Assembly: GCA_903840355.1 (NCBI GenBank)
Contig: CAIMFJ010000005.1
Coordinates: forward strand, 434,001-498,000
Source of the DNA: an uncultured Opitutia bacterium
GTDB lineage: Bacteria; Verrucomicrobiota; Verrucomicrobiia; Opitutales; UBA953
Direction: 5' to 3'
Length of the DNA: 64,000 bases
Under the pieces are notes generated by a model. It did no database searches. It was not told where the DNA came from and saw only the letters and a program-made list of their open reading frames with translations. A program made the translations under genes and the position numbers. Positions 18,493 to 27,741 of this stretch are shown here, piece by piece. Position 1 is the stretch's first letter. Each line of letters begins with the position of its first letter.

Positions 18493-20576
18493 CGCCCGGG
18501 TTCGGTCTCGGGGGCGTCGGCCGTTTTCTTCGCCCAAGCTAAAATCATATCACGGGCTACAGGACCAGCGGTCTTGCCACCCCACGTGCTGGTATCAAGT
18601 TGTCCCTCAACCAAGACACAAAAGGCCACGGCTGGATTATCAGCGGGAGCGTAACCCATAATCCAAGCCAAGTGGGCTTTTTCACCCTTCTTGAAATATT
18701 CCGACGTACCGGTCTTAGCGGAATAGGGGAGGCCTTGAATCCGCACACTACGGGCGGTACCTTCTTCCACACAACGCTGCATGCCGCCACGCAAAGCATT
18801 CAATTGCGTCTCGGAAATGCCAATCGGCGTCGCCCCCAAATGCACGCCATCGCGACCTTTATCATGAATAATATAAGGCGTCGTCCGGGTCTCCCCACGA
18901 GCCAGCGATGCGGCCACGCAAGCCATGTGCAGCGGCGAAGTTAATAAGAACCCTTGTCCGATGGACACGTTCGCCGTGTCACCTGCCGTCCAAGCCCCCG
19001 CACCAATCCGCTGTTTATAGGCCGCATCGGGCACCACGAGACGCGTCGCGGGGTAGGGCAGTTGAAACTCACTCGTGACGTCAGGTGAAGTGATTTGACG
19101 CAACAGCGGGGCATCGACTCCAAAACGACGTGCCTCTTCCGCGAGTTTATCAATCCCTAGAGCCACGCCGACTTGGTAATTCCACACGTTGCACGACACG
19201 GCTAACATTTTATTTAAATCAACCTCACCATAACCAGCGGGATCGTGCTCGGGGAAATCACGGCCTCCGACGCGGTAGCTCGGACCACATTCGAGTATCG
19301 TATCCCAATCGACCACCTTATGGCGCATCCCGGCAATCGCAGTGATAACCTTGAAAGTAGAGCCTGGAGGGTAGAGGCCTTGAATCGCTCGATTAAGCCA
19401 GCCCCCAGCTTCTTCGATTTCATTATAGTAGTTAGCCGTCACGCGGTCGGCTAAACGATTAGGATCAAACGTCGGCTGACTGGCCATGGCCAAGATTTCA
19501 CCCGTGTTGACGTCCAACATAATGGCCGCGGCGGGCAGGACGTTCCCCTGTGAATCTTTAATTTGTGCTAACGCTTTCTCCGCAGCTTTTTGAACCTCAA
19601 TGTCTAAGGATAAGAAGATGTGCTGACCTTGCACGGGGTCTGACTTCGTCAGTAAGCTTTTATTATAACCCGCAGAACTCTTGGTCCAGAGTTCCCACCC
19701 GCTCCGACCTTGCAGAATTTCGTCAAAAGACTGCTCAATCCCCGCCGCGCCTTTCTTGCCCGTATATTTAAGTTTGCTTAAAGAATCAATTTGGAGGTCC
19801 GCAAAATCATTCACTTCGGGCAGGTCATCAGTGTCCTTCACATAACCCAAAACGTGAGCGGCCAAACTGCCGTACGGATAAGTCCGGACAATGTCCGACT
19901 CTAAGGTCACGGGGCCATCGACGGGGAATTGTTCAATGAAGCGTGCCACCGAGCGAATGCCTTGTTCGGAAGTCTGTGCATGACCTGAGCCAGGGAAGGC
20001 TAAATCACTAATTAACGTAAAAGGTAGGGCCCGACGGTCCTGCAAATGCTTACGCAAGTCTTCAACGTGAATGATACGATCCTGCAAAGCCGTTAACGGT
20101 GCAGCCTTAACGAGCACTTTGCCACCGGTCGTCTGCTTATTATTCTCATCAATCACGTACCAGACCTTATTCAGCCAAGTCTGGAGTACGGCAACTTTGG
20201 CCGTTTCCCGCAAGTGATCGTGATCAATAAAGGTGGTATCGCGGGCCTTTTCCGCCGCCAAGAGCTTGCGGTATTCAGCCCGAAACTCGGGCTCTAAATC
20301 GGCTAAATTAGCCCGCACACTCCAGCGCACCCGATTATCTACTAACACATAACCGTGACGGTCATAGATTCGCCCCCGCGCAGGTGGCAAAATCACCAAG
20401 CGGCGACTTTGCGTTTCATACTGATCTTGAAATTTATTCGCTTCGACCAACTGACGTAGAACTAAACCAACTAAGATATAAACAAAGCCAACGGCAAAAA
20501 TTCCGAAGATAATTTTAAGCCGTAAAGGCTCAATCGGCGTCGAGGGTAAAACTTCCGCTTTTTTCTCCTGACTCAT
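18489..20576 (-). CDS. mrdA: Penicillin-binding protein 2, elongasome transpeptidase
   Basis: A 695-residue class B PBP that cross-links peptidoglycan during side-wall growth with MreBCD and RodA. One N-terminal membrane helix lies at about 20-45 (IIFGIFAVGFVYILVGLVLR). The dimerisation/pedestal domain starts with PPARGRIYDRHGYVLV. The transpeptidase domain carries SxxK as YPPGSTFKVI, SxN as AVSCNVWNYQ, and KTG as SAKTGTSEYF. Its start overlaps the mreD stop by 4 nt (ATGA), so translation is coupled. It is last in the mreB-mreC-mreD-mrdA operon; rodA, often next, is not here. Confidence 0.96.
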   Translation of the reverse strand: MSQEKKAEVLPSTPIEPLRLKIIFGIFAVGFVYILVGLVLRQLVEANKFQDQYETQSRRLVILPPARGRIYDRHGYVLVDNRVRWSVRANLADLEPEFRAEYRKLLAAEKARDTTFIDHDHLRETAKVAVLQTWLNKVWYVIDENNKQTTGGKVLVKAAPLTALQDRIIHVEDLRKHLQDRRALPFTLISDLAFPGSGHAQTSEQGIRSVARFIEQFPVDGPVTLESDIVRTYPYGSLAAHVLGYVKDTDDLPEVNDFADLQIDSLSKLKYTGKKGAAGIEQSFDEILQGRSGWELWTKSSAGYNKSLLTKSDPVQGQHIFLSLDIEVQKAAEKALAQIKDSQGNVLPAAAIMLDVNTGEILAMASQPTFDPNRLADRVTANYYNEIEEAGGWLNRAIQGLYPPGSTFKVITAIAGMRHKVVDWDTILECGPSYRVGGRDFPEHDPAGYGEVDLNKMLAVSCNVWNYQVGVALGIDKLAEEARRFGVDAPLLRQITSPDVTSEFQLPYPATRLVVPDAAYKQRIGAGAWTAGDTANVSIGQGFLLTSPLHMACVAASLARGETRTTPYIIHDKGRDGVHLGATPIGISETQLNALRGGMQRCVEEGTARSVRIQGLPYSAKTGTSEYFKKGEKAHLAWIMGYAPADNPAVAFCVLVEGQLDTSTWGGKTAGPVARDMILAWAKKTADAPETEPGR

Positions 20577-21097
20577 ACAATATCTTTAGCAACGGGGACT
20601 CCCGCGCGATCCATGATAAGTTCTTGTACGTAGCTAACGGGCAAAAGAAAAATTAACCCTGCAAAAGCCGCGGTGAGCACCTGAAGGATTAACTCTGGCA
20701 GTACATTAATCCAAGCGATGGTACCTCGATAAGGCAAAGCCCACGCCGCAGCAAAATACCACACCAGACAGCCTAAAACATTACAGGCTACGGCCGCCCG
20801 CAAGAGGAGCGGAAAGTTACGCAACCACTCCCGACGCGTCGAAAAGAAGATGGCGGCCGCCATCATCCAAAAAGCCATTACCCCATCGGGAATCGGGCGA
20901 CGAGCTTCGAACAGAAAACCCAAGCAACCAGCAACTAAAACGGACTGCCATAGTTTCAAGCGACGGCAGGGGACCACTAAGACCGCACCGGTAATAAAAA
21001 TCACCACGCCCCACGAAGCCAAAGAGTCTGAAAGCATGTCTGCCAATAAGAGCCAAGGGTACGTGACTAATAACACTAAGAGCCAAGCCCAACTCAT
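20573..21097 (-). CDS. mreD: Rod shape-determining membrane protein MreD
   Basis: A 174-residue, almost wholly hydrophobic protein with five or six membrane helices, the usual size and composition for MreD. Sequence conservation is weak, as is normal for MreD, with RRPIPDGVMAFWMMAA near the middle. Identification rests mainly on its position: it overlaps mreC upstream and mrdA downstream, each by 4 nt. It anchors the elongasome together with MreC. Confidence 0.9.
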   Translation of the reverse strand: MSWAWLLVLLVTYPWLLLADMLSDSLASWGVVIFITGAVLVVPCRRLKLWQSVLVAGCLGFLFEARRPIPDGVMAFWMMAAAIFFSTRREWLRNFPLLLRAAVACNVLGCLVWYFAAAWALPYRGTIAWINVLPELILQVLTAAFAGLIFLLPVSYVQELIMDRAGVPVAKDIV

Positions 21098-21975
21098 TGC
21101 AGTTCGTCGTAGCGGCCCGATAATAAATCTTCGGCCCGACTGGGCTTAGTCGGCACCAAAATCGTAACCTCTTGTAAGGAAAATAAATCGCGGCCAGGGC
21201 GAAGGACCCCTTCCTTAAAATTGCCATCTTGGGCATTACGGAGGTTGGCCTCCAACGTCCCCAACACCAAGTGGGCAGGGTAAATGCCTCCCAGCCCCGT
21301 CGTCACAACTTTAGGCACCGTGCCAGCCGGAATGGAATAGTCGTAGGGAATATTCCAAACCCGGGCTGCGGGAGGCGTCAGCGAATTTGCGGCCCGACCA
21401 TCGACCACCACCATCCGACCTTGGTCGTCACCCTCTAGAAAAGCTGTGCAACGAAACGCAGGGCTGGTGATTAAATCTACTTCCGCCGAATTTTTATGAA
21501 CCACCGTAACCCGACCAACCACGCGATCGCCAAAAATCACGGGACAACCTGGGCGCACCCCATCGTCCAACCCCTTGCGCACATTGATGCGATGCCACCA
21601 CGACGACGTCTCACGCAAACCAACGCGAGCCACCACGGTATAAAAAGTATTCGGCGGAGTGTAGCGGGCGATTTCACGTAAACGTTTATTCTCGTCGCGC
21701 AGGTCTTGCATCATCGCGAGCTTCAACTCCAAGGCCGCATTCACGCGTGCCAAGTCCCGCGAGGCCGCCACTAAATCTTCAGTGTTACGACTCTTGAGTT
21801 CCCAGTAACGTGCGAGGTCTCGCCCTTTACCCACCAAGTGTAAAGCAGGGGCCTGAAACTCCGTGAAAGCTTCGCGATTGAAACGTCGAACGACCGAAGG
21901 CGACAACACCCACAGCACCATCACAATGGTCAGGAGGACGTAAGCAGCCTTGGCACCTTGACGATTTCGTTCCAT
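21094..21975 (-). CDS. mreC: Rod shape-determining protein MreC
   Basis: 293 residues: a single membrane anchor (AAYVLLTIVMVLWVLSPSVV), a coiled-coil-like region at about 65-105 (rich in Leu, Arg and Glu, ending MMQDLRDENKRLREIAR), then the periplasmic MreC double beta-barrel with VVARVGLRETSSWWHRINVR, KGLDDGVRPGCPVIFGDRVV, and the late TGLGGIYPAHLVLGTLE. It scaffolds MreB, MreD, PBP2 and RodA. It lies 19 nt after mreB and overlaps mreD by 4 nt. No oddities. Confidence 0.95.
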   Translation of the reverse strand: MERNRQGAKAAYVLLTIVMVLWVLSPSVVRRFNREAFTEFQAPALHLVGKGRDLARYWELKSRNTEDLVAASRDLARVNAALELKLAMMQDLRDENKRLREIARYTPPNTFYTVVARVGLRETSSWWHRINVRKGLDDGVRPGCPVIFGDRVVGRVTVVHKNSAEVDLITSPAFRCTAFLEGDDQGRMVVVDGRAANSLTPPAARVWNIPYDYSIPAGTVPKVVTTGLGGIYPAHLVLGTLEANLRNAQDGNFKEGVLRPGRDLFSLQEVTILVPTKPSRAEDLLSGRYDELQ

Positions 21976-21994
21976 GGCCAGTCGGCCTGCCTAA

Positions 21995-23011
21995 CTACTC
22001 GCGATTACTCCACCGCGAGGAATTAGCCAGTATTTTACCGGTACCATTCACCACCGCACAAAGAGGATCTTCGGCGACGATGACAGGGACCCCAGCAGAT
22101 TCGGAAATCGCACGGTCAATATTGCGAATCAAAGCACCACCGCCAGCGAGGACGATACCGCTCAGGTAAATATCGCCCGAAAGTTCGGGAGGAATGCGTT
22201 CCAAGGAGCCTTTCACCGCTTCGATAATTTGATTGATATTATCCATCATCGCTTCGCGGACTTCCTGGGAAGTCAAGTGTAAGGAACGAGGCAAACCCGT
22301 AACGGCATCGCGACCGCGGACTTCATAAGTTAATTCCTGTTCCAAGGCATAAGCTGAACCAATTTTAATCTTAATTTCTTCAGCAGTACGCTCACCAATC
22401 ATTAAATTATAGGACGTGCGCACGTACTTAATAATCGACGCATCAAATTCATCACCACCCACGCGAATCGATCGAGCGTGGACAATACCGCCCAAGGAGA
22501 GCACGGCGACTTCGGTCGTACCGCCACCAATATCGACAATCATCGAACCCGTAGGCTCTTCAACCGGCAGACCAACCCCAATAGCCGAAGCCACTGGCTC
22601 GGGAATCGTGATCACATCATCGGCCCCGGCACGGTAGGCGGAGTCTGTTACCGCACGACGTTCGACGGCCGTAATGCCATAGGGTACGGCGACCACGACA
22701 GTGAGATTCGTGAAAAGGGACTTACGAGCTACTTTCCCGATGAAGTAGCGCAGCATGTGTTCGCTAATTTCAAAGTCAGCGATGACCCCGTCTTTCATCG
22801 GACGGAGGGCCAAAATATCACCAGGAGTACGGCCTAACATCATCTTCGCTTCGTTACCTACCGCAATCGGCTTACGGGTACTCGAACGAATCGCTACCAC
22901 CGATGGTTCGCGTAAAACAACGCCCCGGTCTTTTAAAAAGACGAGAGTGTTAGCCGTACCAAGGTCAATGCCGATGGCTTGGGTGAATAGCCCGGGGAAA
23001 CGCTTGAACAT
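21995..23011 (-). CDS. mreB: Rod shape-determining actin homologue MreB
   Basis: A 338-residue bacterial actin that directs side-wall synthesis under the membrane. Nucleotide-binding motifs are phosphate 1 AIGIDLGTANTLVFLKD, connect 1 AVPYGITAVERRAVTDSA, phosphate 2 IVDIGGGTTEVAVLSLGG, and adenosine IYLSGIVLAGGGALIRN. This is very high conservation over family length. It heads the mreBCD-mrdA operon. Its ATG shares one base with the stop of a 42-codon ORF just upstream (TGATG), and no SD sequence is present, so either coupling to that ORF or leader-independent initiation must start translation. Confidence 0.97.
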   Translation of the reverse strand: MFKRFPGLFTQAIGIDLGTANTLVFLKDRGVVLREPSVVAIRSSTRKPIAVGNEAKMMLGRTPGDILALRPMKDGVIADFEISEHMLRYFIGKVARKSLFTNLTVVVAVPYGITAVERRAVTDSAYRAGADDVITIPEPVASAIGVGLPVEEPTGSMIVDIGGGTTEVAVLSLGGIVHARSIRVGGDEFDASIIKYVRTSYNLMIGERTAEEIKIKIGSAYALEQELTYEVRGRDAVTGLPRSLHLTSQEVREAMMDNINQIIEAVKGSLERIPPELSGDIYLSGIVLAGGGALIRNIDRAISESAGVPVIVAEDPLCAVVNGTGKILANSSRWSNRE

Positions 23012-23139
23012 CAGTGTTTTGGTTTACTTGATGAACGTCGGAAACGCTTGGGAGTCAAAAACAAAGTGAAAGGAAGCCCTAAGCCATCTCCCGCACGAAA
23101 AGTGAGCTGGGGGATACCGATTTTCTCTAAAAGGCTCAT
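23011..23139 (-). CDS. Candidate small protein (42 aa) overlapping mreB start
   Basis: An uninterrupted minus-strand frame from the ATG at 23137-23139 to a TGA at 23011-23013, whose last base is the A of the mreB ATG (TGATG). The product starts MSLLEKIGIPQLTFRAGDG, has a short hydrophobic patch GLPFTLFLTP, and ends with a basic Arg/Lys/Ser-rich tail, so it could touch the membrane or a nucleic acid. No family is recognised. It fills the whole 127-nt spacer upstream of mreB, and stop-start overlap is the main argument that it is real. It may instead be a chance frame within the mreB leader. Confidence 0.35.
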   Translation of the reverse strand: MSLLEKIGIPQLTFRAGDGLGLPFTLFLTPKRFRRSSSKPKH

Positions 23140-23165
23140 TGCATCTTACGGCTAAAAATTCATTC

Positions 23166-25244
23166 ATGCCCGCAAGGCTTTCCGACCCCATGCGCCCCCT
23201 CTTAGCCCTCCTGGGGGCACTTTCTACCGCTTACGGTTTCGAAATTTTCGTTAGTCCCGAAGGGAATAACGGCTTCCTTGGCACGGAAGATCGACCGCTC
23301 GCCTCACTCTGGGCCGCCCGCGACCGTGTCCGCGCTTCTGGGCGCATCGGCAAAGAAGCCGTCACGGTATGGCTCGAAGACGGCACCTACTTTCTAGAAG
23401 AAACCTTAGTCTTCACGCCGCAAGATTCTGGGACAAACGATTTTCCCATCGTCTACCGTGCCCGCCATCCTGGTAAAGCCGTACTCTCTGGCGGGATTCC
23501 TTTGGACTTAAAATGGGAAGAGGGGCCGCAAGGGATTTGGCAAGCCGCCACCCCTGAAGGCCTAAAACTCGATCAACTCTTCGTCAATGGAGAGTGCGAA
23601 TGGATGGCGCGGTATCCGAATTATAATCCTGATTTACGAACCACGGCCTACCATGGAGCCGCCGCCGATGCGATTGCTCCCAGCCGTGTCGCCAAATGGG
23701 CCGACCCCACAGGCGCTTATGTGCACGCCATGCACGCGGGACATTGGGGAGGCTATCATTACCTCGTTGAAAGTAAAAACCCCGACGGCACTTTAAAACT
23801 AAGGGGAGGCTGGCAAAACAACCGCCCTGGCAACATGCACCCGCAGGATCGCATGATTGAAAATGTCCGTGAAGAACTCGACGCCCCTCACGAATGGTTC
23901 CAGGACTCGCAAGCCAAAATACTTTATTTCATGCCACCCATAGGCATGGAGCTCCCCAAGGCGGAATGCATCGGTGTAAATTTAACTTCTTTAGTTGAGC
24001 TGCAAGGGACCTCAGCGAACCCCGTCCACGACTTACAATTCAGCGGCTTGGTATTTCGTCACGCGGCCCGGACGTTTATGCAAAACAAGGAGCCGCTCTT
24101 ACGCTCTGACTGGACTCTCTATCGCGGCGCAGCGTTTTTCATCACTGGGGCGGAAGACTGCGTCATCGAACAATGTGAATTCGACCGCTTAGGCGGCAAC
24201 GTCCTGATGGCCTCGAACTACAATCGACGGCTACTTTTTAAAGGCCTGCACATCCATGATGCCGGTGCGAGTGGCGTAGTCTTCGTGGGCGACCCCGCTG
24301 GCGTGCGCAACGGACTCTTCCGCTACGAGCAAGCGCAGGATTTTGCCAAACTCGATTTAACTCCCGGACCCTTGGGAGAAAACTTCCCCCTCCAATGCCG
24401 GGTGGAAAATTGTCTCATCCACGGCATCGGTCGTACTGAAAAACAAGGAGCGGGAGTGCAAGTCTCCATGGCCCAAGGCATCACCCTCAGCCACTTATCC
24501 ATCTATGACACCTCGCGAGCGGGGATTAATTTCAATGAAGGAACTTGGGGCGGACACGTCATCGAATGGTGCGACGTTTTTGATACTGTACTGGAAACGG
24601 GAGACCATGGTTCCTTCAACTCTTGGGGCCGAGATCGTTATTGGAATGCACACCGCGACACTTCGCAAAAAGCCGTTCAGGCTAATAAAAACCTGCCGTA
24701 CCTCGACGTCGTCCAGCCCATCGAAATCCGTTATAGTCGCTGGCGCTGTGACCACGGCTGGGATGTAGACTTAGATGATGGCAGTAGTAACTACCGCATT
24801 CACCATAATCTCTTTCTCCATGGGGGCTTAAAATTCCGGGAGGGGTTTGGGCGCTGGGCTTGGAATAATATTTTGGTTAATTGCGGATTTCATCCTCACG
24901 CCTGGTTCCTGGAGAGTGGTGACCGTTTTACGCAAAACATCGTGACCGCACGTTATGCCCCTTATGGCATGCCAGCGGTCTGGGGCGATAAAATCGACGA
25001 AAACCTCTTTGCGACCGAGGCCATTAAAACGGCCTCCTGCGGCCCAGGACGGGATACCCACTCCCTCGTTGGGGATCCCGAATTCTTGAACCCAGCCCAA
25101 GGCGATTTCCGCGTCAAAGCGGATTCACCAGCCCTAAAACTTGGTTTCGAAAACTTCCCGATGGATCAATTCGGCGTCACAGATCCCGTGCTAAAAAGAC
25201 TCGCCCAAAGCCCTAAAATCGACCCTTGGCCCGCTCCACGATAA
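23166..25244 (+). CDS. Secreted right-handed parallel beta-helix protein (polysaccharide-active candidate)
   Basis: About 692 residues. A frame extending to 23139 uses TTG; ATGs at 23166 and 23190 are better, the latter giving a clean signal peptide, MRPLLALLGALSTAYGFEIF. The mature protein begins FVSPEGNNGFLGTEDRP and LASLWAARDRVR, the opening seen in GH141-like and pectate-lyase-like beta-helix proteins. Repeated turns follow, such as GLHIHDAGASGVVFVGD and SIYDTSRAGINFNEG, with Asp/His-rich coils (RYSRWRCDHGWDVDLDDGSS). It probably binds or cleaves a plant or algal polysaccharide outside the cytoplasm, but family and substrate remain unassigned. An exported oxidoreductase gene follows after 60 nt. 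Confidence 0.82.
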   Translation: MPARLSDPMRPLLALLGALSTAYGFEIFVSPEGNNGFLGTEDRPLASLWAARDRVRASGRIGKEAVTVWLEDGTYFLEETLVFTPQDSGTNDFPIVYRARHPGKAVLSGGIPLDLKWEEGPQGIWQAATPEGLKLDQLFVNGECEWMARYPNYNPDLRTTAYHGAAADAIAPSRVAKWADPTGAYVHAMHAGHWGGYHYLVESKNPDGTLKLRGGWQNNRPGNMHPQDRMIENVREELDAPHEWFQDSQAKILYFMPPIGMELPKAECIGVNLTSLVELQGTSANPVHDLQFSGLVFRHAARTFMQNKEPLLRSDWTLYRGAAFFITGAEDCVIEQCEFDRLGGNVLMASNYNRRLLFKGLHIHDAGASGVVFVGDPAGVRNGLFRYEQAQDFAKLDLTPGPLGENFPLQCRVENCLIHGIGRTEKQGAGVQVSMAQGITLSHLSIYDTSRAGINFNEGTWGGHVIEWCDVFDTVLETGDHGSFNSWGRDRYWNAHRDTSQKAVQANKNLPYLDVVQPIEIRYSRWRCDHGWDVDLDDGSSNYRIHHNLFLHGGLKFREGFGRWAWNNILVNCGFHPHAWFLESGDRFTQNIVTARYAPYGMPAVWGDKIDENLFATEAIKTASCGPGRDTHSLVGDPEFLNPAQGDFRVKADSPALKLGFENFPMDQFGVTDPVLKRLAQSPKIDPWPAPR

Positions 25245-25304
25245 GTTACGGAAGTAAAAACAGCGAGCCGCGGAACCCGCTCGGCAGGTCGTTGTCTCAA
25301 AACA

Positions 25305-26678
25305 ATGAGTTCCCCCCTCAACCGCCGAAACTTTTTGCGTCATTCAAGTTTAGCCGCTGCTGGCTTCACCTTCATGCGCCCTTGGTTAAACGCCGCCACT
25401 CGTTCGGTCTCACCCAACGAGAAACTAAATATTGCGGCCATTGGTTTCGGGGGAATGGGCGGCACCAACGTTCGCAATGCCTCCGATGAAAACATCGTGG
25501 CCCTTTGTGACGTCGATTTAAAGCGTTGTGCTAATACCATTAAACAACACCCGAACGCCAAGCTTTACACCGACTTCCGCGTGATGCTCGAAAAACAGCC
25601 CGAGATCGACGCCGTCATCATTGCCACGCCCGACCACACACACGCACACATCGCTATGGCCTGCATGCGAGCTGGGAAGCACGTCTACGTGCAAAAACCC
25701 ATCGCACATACGGTTTTTGAAGCTCGTACGATGACTAATGCTGCCCGCGACTATAAAGTTGTTTCCCAGATGGGCAACCAAGGTCACTCAGGCGAAGGGA
25801 TTCGCTTAATCACCGAATGGATTGCTGCGGGTATCATCGGACAAGTTCGCGAAGTGCACGCGTGGACGAATCGTCCCGTTTGGCCCCAAAGCATTGAGAT
25901 GGATCGCCCTAAAGAGACCCCTCCTGTCCCCGAAGGGATGGACTGGAATCTCTGGATTGGCCCAGCCCCCATGCGCCCCTATCATCCCACTTATCACCCT
26001 GGTAAATGGCGTGCTTGGTGCGATTTTGGCACCGGCTCCCTCGGCGACATGGGATGTCATATCCTTGATCCGATTTTCATGTCCTTAAAGCTACGCTACC
26101 CCAGCAGCGTCGAAGGCAATGTGTCAGCTTACTGGGAACAGTTCTGGCAAAAGGTAGAGGCCAAGAATGAGTGTTACCCACGTTCCTCCATTGTGCGTTA
26201 TAAATTCCCCGCTCGTGGTGAAATGGCACCCGTTTCACTCACATGGTGGGATGGCGGTTTAATGCCGCCTCGCCCGGATGAATTAGAAGAGGGTGATATG
26301 CTCGGCGACTCCGATGGCGGCTGTTTATTCATTGGTGAAAAAGGCAAAATCGCCTGCGGTTGCTATGGACGTAAGCCTCGCATCCTCGATGTAGATTTAA
26401 ATCGCGAAGCCAAAAAAATTGCTAAAACGATTCCCCGAATTCCTGGTAGCGAGGGTGGTCATGAAAAAGATTTTATCCGTGCGTGCAAAGGTGGTATCGC
26501 ACCTTCTTCAAATTTCGATTACTCAGGTCCGCTCTCTGAAATGGTCTTAATGGGGAACTTAGCGATTCGTTTCCCGGAGCGTCGCTTACTCTGGGACGGT
26601 GAAAAGATGCAAGTGACCAACGACAAAGCAGCCAATGCCTTTGTCCATCGGCAATACCGCGACGGATTTACGCTTTAA
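25305..26678 (+). CDS. Tat-exported Gfo/Idh/MocA-family oxidoreductase
   Basis: 457 residues. The Tat signal (LNRRNFLRHSSLAAAGFTFM) is followed by an NAD(P)-binding Rossmann domain starting LNIAAIGFGGMGGTNVRN. The conserved lysine occurs as VYVQKPIAHTVFEARTM, with Gln replacing the Glu of the EKP motif, as is common in the exported Planctomycetes-Verrucomicrobia group. The C-terminal domain has DFGTGSLGDMGCHILD and GSEGGHEKDFIRACKGG. It probably oxidises or reduces a sugar or inositol derivative with a tightly bound cofactor. Its stop shares TTAA with the convergent uppP stop. It may act with the beta-helix protein upstream. Confidence 0.92.
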   Translation: MSSPLNRRNFLRHSSLAAAGFTFMRPWLNAATRSVSPNEKLNIAAIGFGGMGGTNVRNASDENIVALCDVDLKRCANTIKQHPNAKLYTDFRVMLEKQPEIDAVIIATPDHTHAHIAMACMRAGKHVYVQKPIAHTVFEARTMTNAARDYKVVSQMGNQGHSGEGIRLITEWIAAGIIGQVREVHAWTNRPVWPQSIEMDRPKETPPVPEGMDWNLWIGPAPMRPYHPTYHPGKWRAWCDFGTGSLGDMGCHILDPIFMSLKLRYPSSVEGNVSAYWEQFWQKVEAKNECYPRSSIVRYKFPARGEMAPVSLTWWDGGLMPPRPDELEEGDMLGDSDGGCLFIGEKGKIACGCYGRKPRILDVDLNREAKKIAKTIPRIPGSEGGHEKDFIRACKGGIAPSSNFDYSGPLSEMVLMGNLAIRFPERRLLWDGEKMQVTNDKAANAFVHRQYRDGFTL

Positions 26679-27631
26679 AAATTAAAATAAATCAAAATCG
26701 CGGCCCCCACGGCGATTCGATACCACGCGAAAGACCCTAAGCCACGGCGCGACACGAAACCGACCATCCAGCGCACGGCAATCAGGGCAGTGATACCTGC
26801 CACGATTAAACCCAAAGCCGCGGGGCCGGCAGGGTAGACTTGCAGGAGCGCTGGCCCGAGCGACCACATTTTGTAAATCGAGGCACCGGTCAAAATAATC
26901 AGGCCGACCAAAAAGGAAAATTCGGTGGCGGCAGCATTCGAAAGCCCGGCTAAACGTCCTCCGAGAATCGTCGACAAAGAGCGACTCGTACCAGGAATCA
27001 AAGCACAGCATTGGCACAGCCCTACAATCATGGCTTGGCGATAAGTAATTTTGCCAACTTCATCTTCGCTAGGCTTAGGGCCGGGCAATTTTTCTTCGGC
27101 CCAAAAAATCACTAAGCCCCCCGCAATTAACGCAATGCCCACCACTTCAGGTGAGAAGAGCAGGGCGGTAATTTTCTCTTTAAAAAGTAATCCCAGAAAA
27201 GCCGCGGGGAAAAAGGCGATGCTTAAAGCCACGGCCAAACGCCAAGCGGCAGGATCGCGCTTAAGCAAGCCTCCCAAAATCTTCGTAATGCGAGACCAAA
27301 AAATCAGCAGGACCGCCGCAATGGCCCCGACTTGAATAATCACTAAGTAATCATCGGCCACACGTTCCATCGTGACGAGACGACCCTTATGATCAACGAC
27401 TCCTTTCACGATGACATTTTCATCATCGGGCACGTGCATCAAACGGTCACTGATAATCATGTGGCCCGTGGAGGAAATCGGTAAAAACTCCGTAAAACCT
27501 TCGACGGTTCCAGTCACTAAGACGCGGGAGGTCGTGAAGCCAGCTTGGGCCTCTTGCGGGGATACTTCGGTCGTCGTGGCGCCCCACAAGCAGTATGGTA
27601 AAAGGAAAAGCACCCCTAGAAATTTGGACAT
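26675..27631 (-). CDS. uppP: Undecaprenyl-diphosphatase
   Basis: Dephosphorylates undecaprenyl diphosphate so that the lipid carrier can be reused for wall synthesis; integral membrane protein. The catalytic segments are [20 protein letters not shown] and [20 protein letters not shown]. The protein has 318 residues, against about 270 for E. coli UppP: it has an N-terminal hydrophobic extension of about 35 residues that looks like a signal sequence, and a roughly 30-residue polar insertion between helices 1 and 2 ([20 protein letters not shown]). Similar insertions occur in other UppP proteins. No bacitracin-related neighbours. Confidence 0.93.
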   Translation of the reverse strand: MSKFLGVLFLLPYCLWGATTTEVSPQEAQAGFTTSRVLVTGTVEGFTEFLPISSTGHMIISDRLMHVPDDENVIVKGVVDHKGRLVTMERVADDYLVIIQVGAIAAVLLIFWSRITKILGGLLKRDPAAWRLAVALSIAFFPAAFLGLLFKEKITALLFSPEVVGIALIAGGLVIFWAEEKLPGPKPSEDEVGKITYRQAMIVGLCQCCALIPGTSRSLSTILGGRLAGLSNAAATEFSFLVGLIILTGASIYKMWSLGPALLQVYPAGPAALGLIVAGITALIAVRWMVGFVSRRGLGSFAWYRIAVGAAILIYFNF

Positions 27632-27741
27632 GCCAAGGTATTGGATTAAAATCGTCCAACGAGCAAGCGTGCTTCAATTCGTCCTTGTCGCTTGCCCTTC
27701 AGCAGCTTGCTCGCTTTATAACCACTCTTAACTTTTATTTT

